Assembly (NCBI RefSeq): GCF_900102635.1
Contig: NZ_FMZQ01000014.1
Span: 104,558-168,557, forward strand
DNA length: 64,000 nt
Source: Ectopseudomonas chengduensis
GTDB taxonomy: Bacteria > Pseudomonadota > Gammaproteobacteria > Pseudomonadales > Pseudomonadaceae
Direction of reading: 5' to 3'
Shown: piece by piece, positions 25,837 to 35,171 of the stretch
Layout: the number at the start of each line of letters is the position of its first letter
How positions within the stretch are numbered: position 1 is the first letter of the stretch
Notes under the pieces: generated by a model
Databases searched by the model: none
The model's input: only the letters and a program-made list of their open reading frames with translations
Told to the model about the DNA's origin: nothing
Position numbers and translations under genes: made by a program

Positions 25837-26022
25837 TTACTTGTCCAGACGCTCGTCGGTGGTCAGGGTGCGCGCTTCGCTTTCCAGCATCACCGGAATG
25901 CCGTCGCGGATCGGGTAGGCCACGCCAGCGCCCTTGCTGATCAGTTCGGTCTTGTCTTCGGAGAGCTGCAGCGGGCCCTTGCAGATCGGGCAGGCGAGAA
26001 TGTCGAGCAGTTTAAGGTCCAT
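25837..26022 (-). CDS. ycaR: Trm112-family small protein (YcaR)
   Basis: A 61-residue protein of the Trm112/UPF0434 family. It begins MDLKLLDILACPICKGPL with a CPxC zinc-ribbon half, and YPIRDGIPVML is the second conserved block; the second cysteine pair of larger members is missing, as in other YcaR. The role in bacteria is unknown; the lpxK-ycaR-kdsB order is widely conserved. The ATG at 26022 is preferred over a longer frame to 26115. The stop codon abuts the kdsB start. Confidence 0.9.
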   Translation of the reverse strand: MDLKLLDILACPICKGPLQLSEDKTELISKGAGVAYPIRDGIPVMLESEARTLTTDERLDK

Positions 26023-26044
26023 GGTGGAATCCTTGCTGGGGTCA

Positions 26045-27046
26045 TCAGGACCCCGGTATGAGGCGGGCCAGCTCTCCATCCAGCCAGTCGACGAATGCCG
26101 GCGTGGGCGCGGCATCGACGGCCAGGTACCACCAGTCGGCGGCGGCGAAGGCCCGGCATTTCACCGCATCCTTTTCCGTCATCAGCAGGGGCAGCGACGG
26201 CTCGAAACTGAGCTGCGCGGCATCGTACTGGGCATGGTCGGCGAAGGGGTGCGGAACCGGCCGCCAGTTTAGCGCTTCGAGGGTATTGAAGAAACGTTGC
26301 GGATTACCGATACCGGCCACCGCATGCACCGCCTGGCCAGGCGGCAGATGATCGAGGCCGACGCGCTCACCACTGAGCAGATTGACCAACGCGGTCGGCT
26401 GCAGGCGAAAGGCATAGCCGTCGGCGCGATCGGTCTCGGCGCCGTTGAACAGCACCGCGTCCACCTCATCGAGGCGCTCGACCGGCTCACGCAGTGGTCC
26501 GGCCGGCAGGCAGCGGCGATTGCCCAGGCCGCGCGCGGCATCGATCAGCACCAGTTCCAGATCGCGCGCCAGGCGGTAGTGCTGCAGGCCATCGTCGCAG
26601 AGGATCAGGTCCAATGCTTCTTCGGCCAGCAGCGCACGCACGGCGCGACTGCGATCCGGGTCGATCATCAAGGGCACGCCCGTACGCTGGACGATCAGCA
26701 GCGGTTCGTCACCGGCCTGTGCGGCCGGTTGATCGGCTCGCACCCGCCACGGCAGGCTCGGCGGCGTGGCGCCATAGCCACGACTGACCACGCCGACCTT
26801 GAGGCCACGGGCGCGGCAGTGTTCGATGAGAAAGAGGATCAGCGGCGTCTTGCCAGTGCCGCCGACGGTGATGTTGCCCACCACCAGCACCGGCACTGGG
26901 GCGCGATAGATATCACCCTCGCCGGCCAGGAAACGCGTGCGCTTGCTCTGCACCACGCGACGGTACAGCCACTCCAGCGGGCGCAGCAGCGCCAGCGCCG
27001 GGTGACCGCGGTACCAGGCCTCGAGCAAGCGATCAGCAGCGCTCAC
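26045..27046 (-). CDS. lpxK: Tetraacyldisaccharide 4'-kinase
   Basis: A 333-residue inner-membrane-associated kinase that adds the 4'-phosphate of lipid A. The Walker A is VGNITVGGTGKTPL (about 56-69); VVSRGYG and CDDGLQHYRLARD are further LpxK motifs, and an N-terminal hydrophobic helix anchors it. It is one base after exbD and 22 bp before ycaR. Confidence 0.95.
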   Translation of the reverse strand: MSAADRLLEAWYRGHPALALLRPLEWLYRRVVQSKRTRFLAGEGDIYRAPVPVLVVGNITVGGTGKTPLILFLIEHCRARGLKVGVVSRGYGATPPSLPWRVRADQPAAQAGDEPLLIVQRTGVPLMIDPDRSRAVRALLAEEALDLILCDDGLQHYRLARDLELVLIDAARGLGNRRCLPAGPLREPVERLDEVDAVLFNGAETDRADGYAFRLQPTALVNLLSGERVGLDHLPPGQAVHAVAGIGNPQRFFNTLEALNWRPVPHPFADHAQYDAAQLSFEPSLPLLMTEKDAVKCRAFAAADWWYLAVDAAPTPAFVDWLDGELARLIPGS

Positions 27047-27047
27047 T

Positions 27048-27476
27048 TCAGGGGGTTTCCTGTGCTTCCACCGTGGTGATGCGCAGGTGCGAGAAGCCCA
27101 GCTTGCCGGCCGCGTCCATGGCGGTGATCACCGCCTGGTGCGGGGTCTTGCCATCGGCGCTGATGATCAACGGCAGGCTGTTGTCGCCGTCGGACTCCTT
27201 CTGCAGCGCCGCCATGAGATTGCTCAGGTTGCTTTCCAGCAGCGCCTTGCCATTGACCGAGTAGGCGCCATCGGCGCCGATCAGCACTTCGACCTGCTTG
27301 AGCTCGGTCTGCTCGGGCGGCGTGCCACTGGCTGCCTCGGGCAGGTCGACCTTGAGCTGGGTCTCGCGGGTGAAGGTGGTGGTGACCACGAAGAACAGCA
27401 GCAGGATGAATACCACGTCGATCAACGAGGCCAGGTTGATCTCGACGTTCTCCCGCGGTTTGCGCCGGAATTTCAC
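27048..27476 (-). CDS. exbD: ExbD/TolR-family biopolymer transport protein
   Basis: A 142-residue protein with a short cytoplasmic start, one membrane helix (about 12-32, LASLIDVVFILLLFFVVTTT with the conserved proton-path aspartate) and a periplasmic domain. It pairs with the ExbB-like protein encoded just upstream (4-nt overlap) to form a proton-driven motor. No tonB gene adjoins, so the partner is unknown; in P. aeruginosa this pair (PA2982-2983) is additional to tolQR and exbB1D1. Confidence 0.9.
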   Translation of the reverse strand: MKFRRKPRENVEINLASLIDVVFILLLFFVVTTTFTRETQLKVDLPEAASGTPPEQTELKQVEVLIGADGAYSVNGKALLESNLSNLMAALQKESDGDNSLPLIISADGKTPHQAVITAMDAAGKLGFSHLRITTVEAQETP

Positions 27477-28105
27477 GCCTTGCCCTCACCCAGGTCGACG
27501 TCGCGATCACCCTGTACCATTTCCACCAGCTTGATCGCTTCCTGCTCCATGCCGACTACCAGTTCGTCGACACGACGCTGCAGATAGCGGTGGAAGAACA
27601 GTGCCGGGATCGCCACCATCAGGCCGGCTGCTGTGGTGATCAGGGCCTTGGAGATACCGCCGGCGAGCATCGGCGCATTGGCCATGCCCGAGCCCATGAA
27701 GGAGCTGAAGATCTCGATCATGCCCAGCACGGTGCCGAGCAGGCCGAGCAGCGGCGCGATGCCGGCAATGGTGCCAAGGGCATTGAGGTAGCGTTCCAGC
27801 TCGTGGATGACGCGGGCAGCGGCCTCCTCGATGCACTCCTTCATGATCTCGCGACCATGCTTGGAGTTGGCCAGGCCGGCGGCGAGAATCTGCCCCAGCG
27901 GCGAGTCCTCACGCAGCTCCTTGAGCTTCTGGTTGTTGAGTTTCTTGTCCTTGATCCAGCGCCATACCTGAGCCAGCAGATTGGCCGGAGTGACGCGGGC
28001 GGGCCGCAGGGTCCACAGGCGCTCGGCAACGATGCCGGCAGCAGCGATGGAACAGAGAATGATCGGCAGCATCATCCAGCCGCCAGCTTTGACCAGTTCC
28101 CACAC
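27473..28105 (-). CDS. exbB: ExbB/TolQ-family proton channel
   Basis: A 210-residue inner-membrane protein with three membrane segments: about 9-30, 105-130 and 145-170. GTIAGIAPLLGLLGTVLGMI and ALITTAAGLMVAIPA are the MotA/TolQ/ExbB signatures. The GTG at 28103-28105 is preferred to an ATG further up (28138) because GAGGGGGA precedes it by about 9 nt and the family starts with WELVKAGGW. Operon with exbD and lpxK. Confidence 0.9.
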   Translation of the reverse strand: MWELVKAGGWMMLPIILCSIAAAGIVAERLWTLRPARVTPANLLAQVWRWIKDKKLNNQKLKELREDSPLGQILAAGLANSKHGREIMKECIEEAAARVIHELERYLNALGTIAGIAPLLGLLGTVLGMIEIFSSFMGSGMANAPMLAGGISKALITTAAGLMVAIPALFFHRYLQRRVDELVVGMEQEAIKLVEMVQGDRDVDLGEGKA

Positions 28106-28177
28106 GGTAGAGAATCCCCCTCGAAAAAGTCGCGCCACTCTAGCACAGGGTGTAACGCCCGCCGACCGCCGCCGTTC

Positions 28178-30403
28178 TCATTTTTCCCGCCAGAAACGTG
28201 GCTCGCTTCGCAACCCGCGAGGCGCGACCTGTTCGCCCAGACGTAAATGCAGAGCACCGCGCAACGCCGTGTCATGCACCTCGACGCCTGCCGCCTGATA
28301 GCGCGCCAACACCTGCGGGTGGGGATGTCCAAAGGCATTGTGGCGGCTGCGGGTGATCAGCACGTGCTGCGCCCCGACCGCATCGATAAAAGCCTGGCTG
28401 GATGAGGTGCGACTGCCGTGATGGGGCGCCAGCAGCCACCGCGAGGCCAGGGGAAAGTCGGTCTGCATCAGCGCGCGTTCGGCGCGGACATCGATATCAC
28501 CGGTCAGCAACAGGCGCTCACCCGCCGCCTCAACCTGCAATACACAAGAACGTTGATTGCCGGATACGGCCTGGTCCCACTGCCACAACCTGAACGTCAC
28601 GTCGTTCCATTGCCAGCTTTGCCCCGATTCGCAATCCTCAGCGCCAAGCGTCCTAGCCAGACGCTGCGGCTCGCCACTGATGACCCGGGCCACCGGCATG
28701 CCGGCCCTGATCGCCGCTGCACCGCCAGCATGATCGTTATCCGCATGGCTGAGCAGCATCAGGTCGAGCCGCCTGAGGTTCATCGCACGCAAGGAAGGCA
28801 GGACGATACGTTCACCAGTATCGAAATCGCCGAAGCGCGGCCCCGCGTCGTACAGCAGGCTGTGCTCTCGGGTACGCACCAGCACCGCCAGCCCTTGCCC
28901 CACGTCCAGCACCCAGACATCGGCACGACCATCGTCCAGGTGCTGTGTGGGCAACAGCAATGCAGGCAACAACAGCGCGAGGCCAGGCAGACGCAACGGT
29001 ACGCCAGCAGGCAGCAGGAGCAACAAGGCGCCTGCCGCTGCCAGTAGCCAGGCCCAGAGCGGCAGATTGCTGGGCAGCCAGGCAGGAAGCCAAGCCGCGA
29101 TCACGCTGAGCAATTCGAATAACAGATACAGCGCACCGCCGGCCAGCCACAACAGGCCCTCCCCAACCACGGGAACGGGTAGCAGCAGAGTGCCCAGCAA
29201 GGCCAGGGGTACGACCACCAGCCCCACCCAGGGCACGGCAACCAGATTAGCCAGCGGCCCGCTACTGCTGACCGGCAAACCGAGAATCAGCATCATCGGC
29301 AACAGACCAATGGCCATGGTCCACTGCGCACGCGTCAACCCGCGCCACCAACCCCAGACGCCAAGCCGGCCACCGAACACCAACGCGAGAATCGCCACGG
29401 CCGAGAACGATAGCCAGAAGCCCGGTTGCAAGGACGCCAATGGCTCGAGTAGCAGCACCACGAGCAGGGCCAGCAACAATGGCCACCAGGCGCCCAGATG
29501 ACGAAAGCGCATGCGCCAGAGCAGCACCAGCGCAACCATCACGCAGGCCCTGCGCACCGGCACCTCGAAACCAGCCAACATCCCGTAGACCAGAGCCCCA
29601 CTCAGGGCCAGCGCACAGGCGCAGGGCAACCAGGGCCAGCGCCTTGGCCAGGCGCCGACTCTCGCCAGCAACGCCACCAGTCCGTAAAGAAAGCCGGCCA
29701 GCAGGGCGATATGCTGGCCGGAGATGACCATCAGATGCACCGTGCCCGTGTGCTGCAGCAGGCGCCAGTCGCTCGCACTCAGACCGGAGCCATCACCCAG
29801 GACCAGAGCGGCAATGGCGCCCTCTCGCTCAAAGGCCGGCACCGCCAGCAGATGCTGACGCAGGCCGTCGCGCCAACTCCCCAAGCCCGTCGCGGCGGAT
29901 AACCGCTGGCCAGACTTGATCGTGCCCGTAGCGCCAATGCGCTGGGCCAGCAGCCAGGCTTCGTAGTCGAAACTCTGCGGATTGACCAATCCGTGTGGGC
30001 GCTTCAGGTTGACCGCCACCCGCCAGCGCTCGCCGCCCTGCACCGGCGGCCCACCATACCAGGCCAGGCGTAACCTTTTCGGCAGCTCGGCACGTCGGGA
30101 GTGCGCCTCTTCGAACTGGAAGCGCACCACGCCATCGGACACCTCCGGCAGACCGACCACGCGGCCCTCCAACCACAGGGTGCGGCCATCGAGTTGCGGA
30201 TCGAGGCGGTCATCCAGTGCCGATTGCGCCGAACTGCAGGCCCAGGCCAGCCCCAACAGAAAGAACCCCAACGGATAGAGGCGCGAGAACAGCAACCCCA
30301 GGCCGGCACCGACCGCCACCAGCAACAGCCAGCCCGGCGGCAAACTCGGCAGAAAGCGCAGCATCAATAGCCCCAGGGCCAGCGCCAACATCCCTGTTCG
30401 CAT
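28178..30403 (-). CDS. comEC: ComEC/Rec2 DNA uptake channel
   Basis: A 741-residue multi-spanning protein: an N-terminal DUF4131 part, a Competence domain with about ten membrane helices (VISGQHIALLAGF and RRACVMVALVLL are typical) and a C-terminal metallo-beta-lactamase domain with LSHADNDHAGGA and APHHGSRTSSS. It moves single-stranded DNA across the inner membrane in natural transformation. ATG 30403 has AGGAG 6 nt upstream; the frame is open to 30460. It is 72 bp upstream of exbB on the same strand. Confidence 0.95.
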   Translation of the reverse strand: MRTGMLALALGLLMLRFLPSLPPGWLLLVAVGAGLGLLFSRLYPLGFFLLGLAWACSSAQSALDDRLDPQLDGRTLWLEGRVVGLPEVSDGVVRFQFEEAHSRRAELPKRLRLAWYGGPPVQGGERWRVAVNLKRPHGLVNPQSFDYEAWLLAQRIGATGTIKSGQRLSAATGLGSWRDGLRQHLLAVPAFEREGAIAALVLGDGSGLSASDWRLLQHTGTVHLMVISGQHIALLAGFLYGLVALLARVGAWPRRWPWLPCACALALSGALVYGMLAGFEVPVRRACVMVALVLLWRMRFRHLGAWWPLLLALLVVLLLEPLASLQPGFWLSFSAVAILALVFGGRLGVWGWWRGLTRAQWTMAIGLLPMMLILGLPVSSSGPLANLVAVPWVGLVVVPLALLGTLLLPVPVVGEGLLWLAGGALYLLFELLSVIAAWLPAWLPSNLPLWAWLLAAAGALLLLLPAGVPLRLPGLALLLPALLLPTQHLDDGRADVWVLDVGQGLAVLVRTREHSLLYDAGPRFGDFDTGERIVLPSLRAMNLRRLDLMLLSHADNDHAGGAAAIRAGMPVARVISGEPQRLARTLGAEDCESGQSWQWNDVTFRLWQWDQAVSGNQRSCVLQVEAAGERLLLTGDIDVRAERALMQTDFPLASRWLLAPHHGSRTSSSQAFIDAVGAQHVLITRSRHNAFGHPHPQVLARYQAAGVEVHDTALRGALHLRLGEQVAPRGLRSEPRFWREK

Positions 30404-30529
30404 GGTTTCTCCTTGCTCATCGAGCTGCGGCGAGCGCGTCCAGCGCTCACCTCTGGTCACAATATGGAAACGCTGGCCAGGCTGAATCCGTGCATAATAT
30501 CGGCGCTTTTGCCTGCCCAGAGACTCTTC

Positions 30530-31057
30530 ATGCCGCGTCGTTTATTCAAGCGCTACATGCCCACCCCCGACAGCATCAAGGGTAACAAGTCCCTGCGCTT
30601 TCTCGGCAAACTCATTCATGATCCCAATCTCTGGCATCTCAATCGCCATTCGGTAGCCCGCGGCATGGCCATCGGCCTGTTCTGGGCGATGATCCCCATG
30701 CCCATGCAGATGCTGGCCGCCGCAGCCGTCGCCATCCCGTTGCGCGCCAACCTGCCGATTTCCATCGGCCTGGTGTGGCTGACCAACCCCATCACCATGC
30801 CACCGGTTTTCTACTGCACTTACAAACTGGGCGCGTGGATCATGCAGACACCGCCCGTGCGCATGCCGGAGACGCTGAGCCTGGAATGGATCACGGCCGA
30901 GGTAGCGGTGCTGTGGAAGCCACTGTACCTGGGTTCCGTCGTCGCGGGGGTCATCCTCGCGATACTGGGCTACGTGCTGACCATGCTCTACTGGCGCTGG
31001 TGGGTCCAGCGTAGCTGGCGCAAGCGTCAGGAAAAGCGCCGACTGGAACGCCGCTGA
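30530..31057 (+). CDS. DUF2062 membrane protein
   Basis: A 175-residue inner-membrane protein of the DUF2062 family, starting MPRRLFKRYMPTPDSIK. Two hydrophobic regions are clear (about 45-85 with GLFWAMIPMPMQMLAAAA, and 135-160), and it ends in a basic cytoplasmic tail. WLTNPITMPPVFY is the family motif. The role is unknown. It is divergent from comEC and faces lolE convergently across a terminator. Confidence 0.85.
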   Translation: MPRRLFKRYMPTPDSIKGNKSLRFLGKLIHDPNLWHLNRHSVARGMAIGLFWAMIPMPMQMLAAAAVAIPLRANLPISIGLVWLTNPITMPPVFYCTYKLGAWIMQTPPVRMPETLSLEWITAEVAVLWKPLYLGSVVAGVILAILGYVLTMLYWRWWVQRSWRKRQEKRRLERR

Positions 31058-31061
31058 AAAG

Positions 31062-31089
31062 AAAAAGCCGTCGAAGTCGACGGCTTTTT
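31062..31089. terminator. Bidirectional terminator between the DUF2062 gene and lolE
   Basis: AAAAAGCCGTCGA pairs with TCGACGGCTTTTT around a tiny loop; the A and T runs serve both strands. It lies between two convergent genes. Confidence 0.9.
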
Positions 31090-31094
31090 CGTTC

Positions 31095-32339
31095 TCACTC
31101 GTAGCGTAGCGCCTCGGCCGGCTGCACCTGCGCCGCCCGCCATGACGGGTAGAGCGTGGCGAGGAAACTCAGGATCAATGCCGCCGAACAGATCAACGCC
31201 ACGTCCAGCCACTGCAGGTCGGACGGCAGGCTGCTGATGAAGTACACATCGGAGCTCATCACCTGCTGCCCGGCGAACGATTCCAGCCAGGCCACCAGGG
31301 CGCTGACATTGAGCGCCGCCAGCACACCCAACACCGTACCAATCAGCGTACCGACCAGGCCGATCACCGAGCCTTGGACCATGAAAATCGCCATGATCTG
31401 CCGCGGTGTGGCGCCCAGGGTACGCAGGATGGCAATGTCGCCGCCCTTGTCGGCGACCACCATGATCAGCGTGGCGATGATGTTGAATGCTGCCACCGCG
31501 ACGATCAGCAAGAGCAGCAGACCGATCATGGTCTTCTCCATCTTCATCGCGCTGAACAGACTGCCCTGGGTGTGGGTCCAGTCATCGGCGCGATAACCTG
31601 CGCCCAGTTCGGCGACCAGCGCTTTGGATACCTGCGGCGCCTGGTAGAGGTCTTTCAGCGCCAGACGAATACCTGGCACCGTACCTTCCGGCAGACGCTG
31701 CATGGCAGCGGCGTCGACGACGTTGATTAGTGCCAGTGAGCTGTCCAGCTCGGCACCGACCTTGAACACCGCCGCCACGTTCAGCCGCTGCATGCGCGGG
31801 GTGACGCCACCAGGCGCGCTGCTCAGCTCAGGGATGATCAGCGTCAGCTTGTCGCCCACCTGCAGGCCGAAACGACGCGCGGTGATATCACCGATCACCA
31901 CGCCGAATTCACCGGGCTGCAGATTGTTCAGGCTGCCCTGACGGATGTGCTCAGGCAGGATCGATACCTTGCCCTCTTCTGCCGGATCGATGCCATGAAT
32001 CTGGATCGGCTGCATCAGCCCGCGATGCGAAAGCATGCCCTCCAGCTCGGCATAGGGTGCCGCCGCCTGCACCTGCGGATTGGCCATGGCCTTGTCCGCC
32101 AGGGCGCGCCAGTCGGCAACCGGCTCGGCGCCGTAGAGCATGGCGTGCGGCACCATGCCGAGAATGCGCGAGCTCATTTCCTTCTGGAAACCGTTCATCA
32201 CCGACAGCACCACGATCATCGCCAGCACACCGAGCGCCAGGCCGATCATCGAAGTCAGCGAAATGAAGGAGATGAAATGGTTGCGGCGCTTGGCCCGTGT
32301 GTAGCGAGCGCCGATAAAGATACTCAGCGGACGAAACAT
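31095..32339 (-). CDS. lolE: Lipoprotein-releasing ABC permease LolE
   Basis: A 414-residue FtsX-like permease: one N-terminal membrane helix after ARYTRAKRRNHFISFIS, a large periplasmic domain (about 50-265) and three C-terminal helices ending in PSWRAAQVQPAEALRYE. With LolC and LolD it releases outer-membrane lipoproteins to LolA. It is the third gene of the lolC-lolD-lolE operon; I call it LolE from its position. It is clearly paralogous to LolC (same ends and helices). Overlap with lolD is 1 nt. Confidence 0.93.
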   Translation of the reverse strand: MFRPLSIFIGARYTRAKRRNHFISFISLTSMIGLALGVLAMIVVLSVMNGFQKEMSSRILGMVPHAMLYGAEPVADWRALADKAMANPQVQAAAPYAELEGMLSHRGLMQPIQIHGIDPAEEGKVSILPEHIRQGSLNNLQPGEFGVVIGDITARRFGLQVGDKLTLIIPELSSAPGGVTPRMQRLNVAAVFKVGAELDSSLALINVVDAAAMQRLPEGTVPGIRLALKDLYQAPQVSKALVAELGAGYRADDWTHTQGSLFSAMKMEKTMIGLLLLLIVAVAAFNIIATLIMVVADKGGDIAILRTLGATPRQIMAIFMVQGSVIGLVGTLIGTVLGVLAALNVSALVAWLESFAGQQVMSSDVYFISSLPSDLQWLDVALICSAALILSFLATLYPSWRAAQVQPAEALRYE

Positions 32340-33052
32340 CAGAGGGTCACCAGCTTGCCGTCCTGCAGGCTGAGCACGCGATCCATCTGGCGTGCCAGCT
32401 GCATGTCGTGGGTCACCACCAGGAACGCGGTGTTGGAGTCACGGCTGAGTTCGCGCATCAGCTCCTGGATGCCTTCAGCGGTGTGCTGGTCGAGGTTGCC
32501 GGTGGGTTCATCGAGCAGCACCAGCCCCGGGCGGTTGACCAGGGCACGGGCAATGGCCACACGCTGACGTTCACCGCCGGACAGTTCTGACGGCTTGTGA
32601 TTGAGGCGATGGCCAAGCCCGACTCGCTCGAGCAGCTTGGTGGCACGCTCGCGCGCCTCGCTGATCGACGTCTTGCCGATCAACAGCGGCATGCAGACGT
32701 TCTCCAGCGCAGTGAACTCGGCCAGCAGGTGGTGGAACTGGTAGACGAAGCCCAGCGCACGGTTGCGCAGCAGACCACGTGCGGTCTCGCTCAGTGCCGA
32801 CAGTTGTTCGCCAGCCAGCCAGACGCTGCCTTCGCTGGGCGTATCCAGGCCGCCGAGCATGTTCAACAGGGTGCTCTTGCCGGAGCCGGAGCTGCCGACG
32901 ATGGCCACGCGCTCGCCCGGGAAGAGTTCCAGCTCGAGCCCATCGAGCACCACCACCGACTCGGGGCCTTCGTCGTAACGCTTGCTCAGGTTGCGGCAGC
33001 TGAGCACGGCATTGTGCTGTTTCATGGCGTTCTGGTTCATGGACTCACTCAT
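32339..33052 (-). CDS. lolD: Lipoprotein-releasing ABC ATPase LolD
   Basis: A 237-residue ABC ATPase. Walker A GSSGSGKST (about 53-61), signature LSGGERQRVAIARAL (about 152-166), Walker B LVLLDEPTGNLD, and H-loop VVTHD. It powers lipoprotein release together with LolC and LolE. The start is uncertain: ATGs at 33052, 33040 and 33025 are in frame; I give the first, which overlaps lolC by 8 nt, but 33040 has GAGTGAG upstream. Confidence 0.94.
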   Translation of the reverse strand: MSESMNQNAMKQHNAVLSCRNLSKRYDEGPESVVVLDGLELELFPGERVAIVGSSGSGKSTLLNMLGGLDTPSEGSVWLAGEQLSALSETARGLLRNRALGFVYQFHHLLAEFTALENVCMPLLIGKTSISEARERATKLLERVGLGHRLNHKPSELSGGERQRVAIARALVNRPGLVLLDEPTGNLDQHTAEGIQELMRELSRDSNTAFLVVTHDMQLARQMDRVLSLQDGKLVTL

Positions 33053-34292
33053 AGCGCAGGGCCTCGGCCGGCTGGGTACGCGCAGCGCGCCAGGCTGGAT
33101 ACAGGGTGGCGAAGAAGCTCAGCAGCAACGCCGCGGTGCAGACCATCACCACGTCGGCGCTCTGCAGTTGCGAAGGCAGGTAATCGATGAAATAGACATC
33201 GGCATTGAGAAACTTGATGCCCAGCAGACGTTCGATGCCGGCGATCAGGCTGCTGACGTTCAGCGCTGCGAGAATCCCCAGCACGGCGCCGATGAAGGTG
33301 CCGACCACACCGATCACCGTGCCCTGCACCATGAAGATGGCCATGATCTGCCGCGGCGTGGCGCCGAGGGTCCGCAGGATGGCGATGTCGCCCTTCTTGT
33401 CGGTCACCACCATCACCAGGGTGGAAATGATGTTGAACGCGGCCACCGCGACGATCAGCAGCAGAAGCAGGCCGATCATGGTCTTCTCCATGCGAATGGC
33501 CTGGTACAGGTTGCCGTGGGTGCGGGTCCAGTCGCGGGCGTAGAAATCACCGTCGAGGGTCTGGGCGATCTCCCAGGCGCTGCGCGGCGCCTGGAACAGA
33601 TCATCGAACTTCAGGCGCAGGCCCTGTACCTGATCCGGCTTCCAGCGCTGCAGGCGCGCCAGATCGCTGATGTTGGCCAGAGCCAGTGCACCGTCGATCT
33701 CGCCGGCGCCGACGTGAAAAATGCCGGTGACGGTAAAGCGCTTCAGACGCGGGAACATGCCGGCGGGGGTCACCGTGACCTCGGGCGCGACGAAGGTGAC
33801 CTTGTCACCCAACTTCAGGCCCAGCTTGGCCGCCGCCTTGTCACCGATGACCATGGCGAAATCACCTGGCTGCAGGCTGTCGAGATTACCCTGCTGGAAG
33901 AAACCGTCGATGATCGACACCTTGCGTTCCTGCTCGGGGTCGATGGCATTGATCAGCACCTTCTGCACCTTGCCGTCGTGTGTCAGCAGGCCCTGCATCT
34001 GAGTGAAGGGTGCCAGCGCCTCGACGCGCGGATGGCGCTCGACCTGCCGCGCCAATGCCGGCCAGTCGCTGACCGGGGTCGGCGATTCGACCGTGGCGTG
34101 AGGAATCATCCCCAGCACCCGAGTGCGCATTTCATGGTCGAAACCATTCATCACCGACAGCACCAGGATCATTACCATCACCCCGAGGGTGAGGCCGAGC
34201 ATGGACGTCAGGGAAATGAAGGAGACGAAGTGGTTGCGACGCTTGGCCCGCGTGTAGCGCGTACCGATGAATACGAACAGAGGTCTGAACAT
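33045..34292 (-). CDS. lolC: Lipoprotein-releasing ABC permease LolC
   Basis: A 415-residue permease with the same plan as LolE: RYTRAKRRNHFVSFIS before helix 1, a periplasmic domain and helices 2-4 with MEKTMIGLLLLLIVAVAAFN. First gene of lolCDE, so it is named LolC, the subunit that recruits LolA in E. coli. The periplasmic domain is markedly different from that of LolE, while the membrane parts are nearly the same. Confidence 0.93.
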   Translation of the reverse strand: MFRPLFVFIGTRYTRAKRRNHFVSFISLTSMLGLTLGVMVMILVLSVMNGFDHEMRTRVLGMIPHATVESPTPVSDWPALARQVERHPRVEALAPFTQMQGLLTHDGKVQKVLINAIDPEQERKVSIIDGFFQQGNLDSLQPGDFAMVIGDKAAAKLGLKLGDKVTFVAPEVTVTPAGMFPRLKRFTVTGIFHVGAGEIDGALALANISDLARLQRWKPDQVQGLRLKFDDLFQAPRSAWEIAQTLDGDFYARDWTRTHGNLYQAIRMEKTMIGLLLLLIVAVAAFNIISTLVMVVTDKKGDIAILRTLGATPRQIMAIFMVQGTVIGVVGTFIGAVLGILAALNVSSLIAGIERLLGIKFLNADVYFIDYLPSQLQSADVVMVCTAALLLSFFATLYPAWRAARTQPAEALRYE

Positions 34293-34585
34293 GTCGGAGA
34301 GATTCGGGGGAAAGAAAAAACGTCCTTGTGGCAGGGCCAGGTCAGCAGCCTTACACTCAGAAGCAACTCAAAGTCTGCTGCGTATCGGGCATGCTGCGTT
34401 AAAGACACTTGGAAAGCCGCTTATGACCAGCGCGCTTCAGTGTGGCCCCGAAGGGGCGAGCGAAGCGAGCAATGCTCGTTTACCATTCGTAACCGAGGCT
34501 TGTTCGGCGACGCTTGCCTGGCACGCATCCAGTTCGCGAGACTTTCAACAGGGTCTTCGACCACCACCGCTTTCATGGGTTCGCC
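34293..34585. promoter_or_regulatory. Divergent gap between lolC and the PilZ gene; hairpins only
   Basis: 293 bp without a gene. It should contain both promoters, but I find no strong consensus. A cluster of small inverted repeats is visible: GCCCC-GAA-GGGGC (34445-34457) and CGAGC-AAT-GCTCG (34466-34478). Confidence 0.4.
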
Positions 34586-35152
34586 ATGTCGACTAACGAT
34601 GTAGATGATCGCCGCGAATACTATCGTATCGACGATACGATCGCACTGGAATTCAGCCTGCTGTCGGGGGCAGAAGCCCATGCCAGCGACGCGCTTCACG
34701 ATCCATCGCCGCTGTTCAACCTGCTCAGCGACCTGCACCTGATGGACTTCGAATCCCAGCATCTGCTGCGCCATATCACTGAGCGCGACCGTACCCTGGC
34801 CAACTACCTGAAGGTGATCAACAAGCGCATCGACCTGCTTGGCCAGGCCGTGGCGCAGAGCCTGCTGCGCGACATCGGCGCGCCACGCCAGGTATCGCTG
34901 TCCGAGGGCGGCATCAGCTTCAATAACGCCCAGGCCGTGGCGCCGGGCAGCCATCTGGCGATCAAGATGGTGCTGATGCCCCAGGCCCTAGGCCTGCTGC
35001 TGCGTGGCCAGGTGGTGCACTGCAGCCAACGCGCGGATGGCCAATTCGAGATAGGCACCGAGTTCGAAGCGTTGACCGACGCACAGCGCCAGTTGCTGGC
35101 TCGGCATATCCTGCAAAAGCAGGCTTTGGAGCGTCGCCAAGCCCGCGAATGA
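34586..35152 (+). CDS. PilZ-domain c-di-GMP receptor candidate
   Basis: A 188-residue cytosolic protein. The N terminus has RREYYR (R10-x3-R14), and SLSEGGISF (about 116-124) resembles the second c-di-GMP motif D/NxSxxG with serine in the first place. About 100 helical residues separate the two halves, much more than in a minimal PilZ domain. I believe it corresponds to PA2989, one of the eight PilZ proteins of P. aeruginosa. The ATG at 34586 is preferred over 34514 for its match to the family start. Two small genes follow at 20 and 2 bp, so an operon is likely. Confidence 0.82.
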   Translation: MSTNDVDDRREYYRIDDTIALEFSLLSGAEAHASDALHDPSPLFNLLSDLHLMDFESQHLLRHITERDRTLANYLKVINKRIDLLGQAVAQSLLRDIGAPRQVSLSEGGISFNNAQAVAPGSHLAIKMVLMPQALGLLLRGQVVHCSQRADGQFEIGTEFEALTDAQRQLLARHILQKQALERRQARE

Positions 35153-35171
35153 CAGTCGCCAAGGAACCGCC

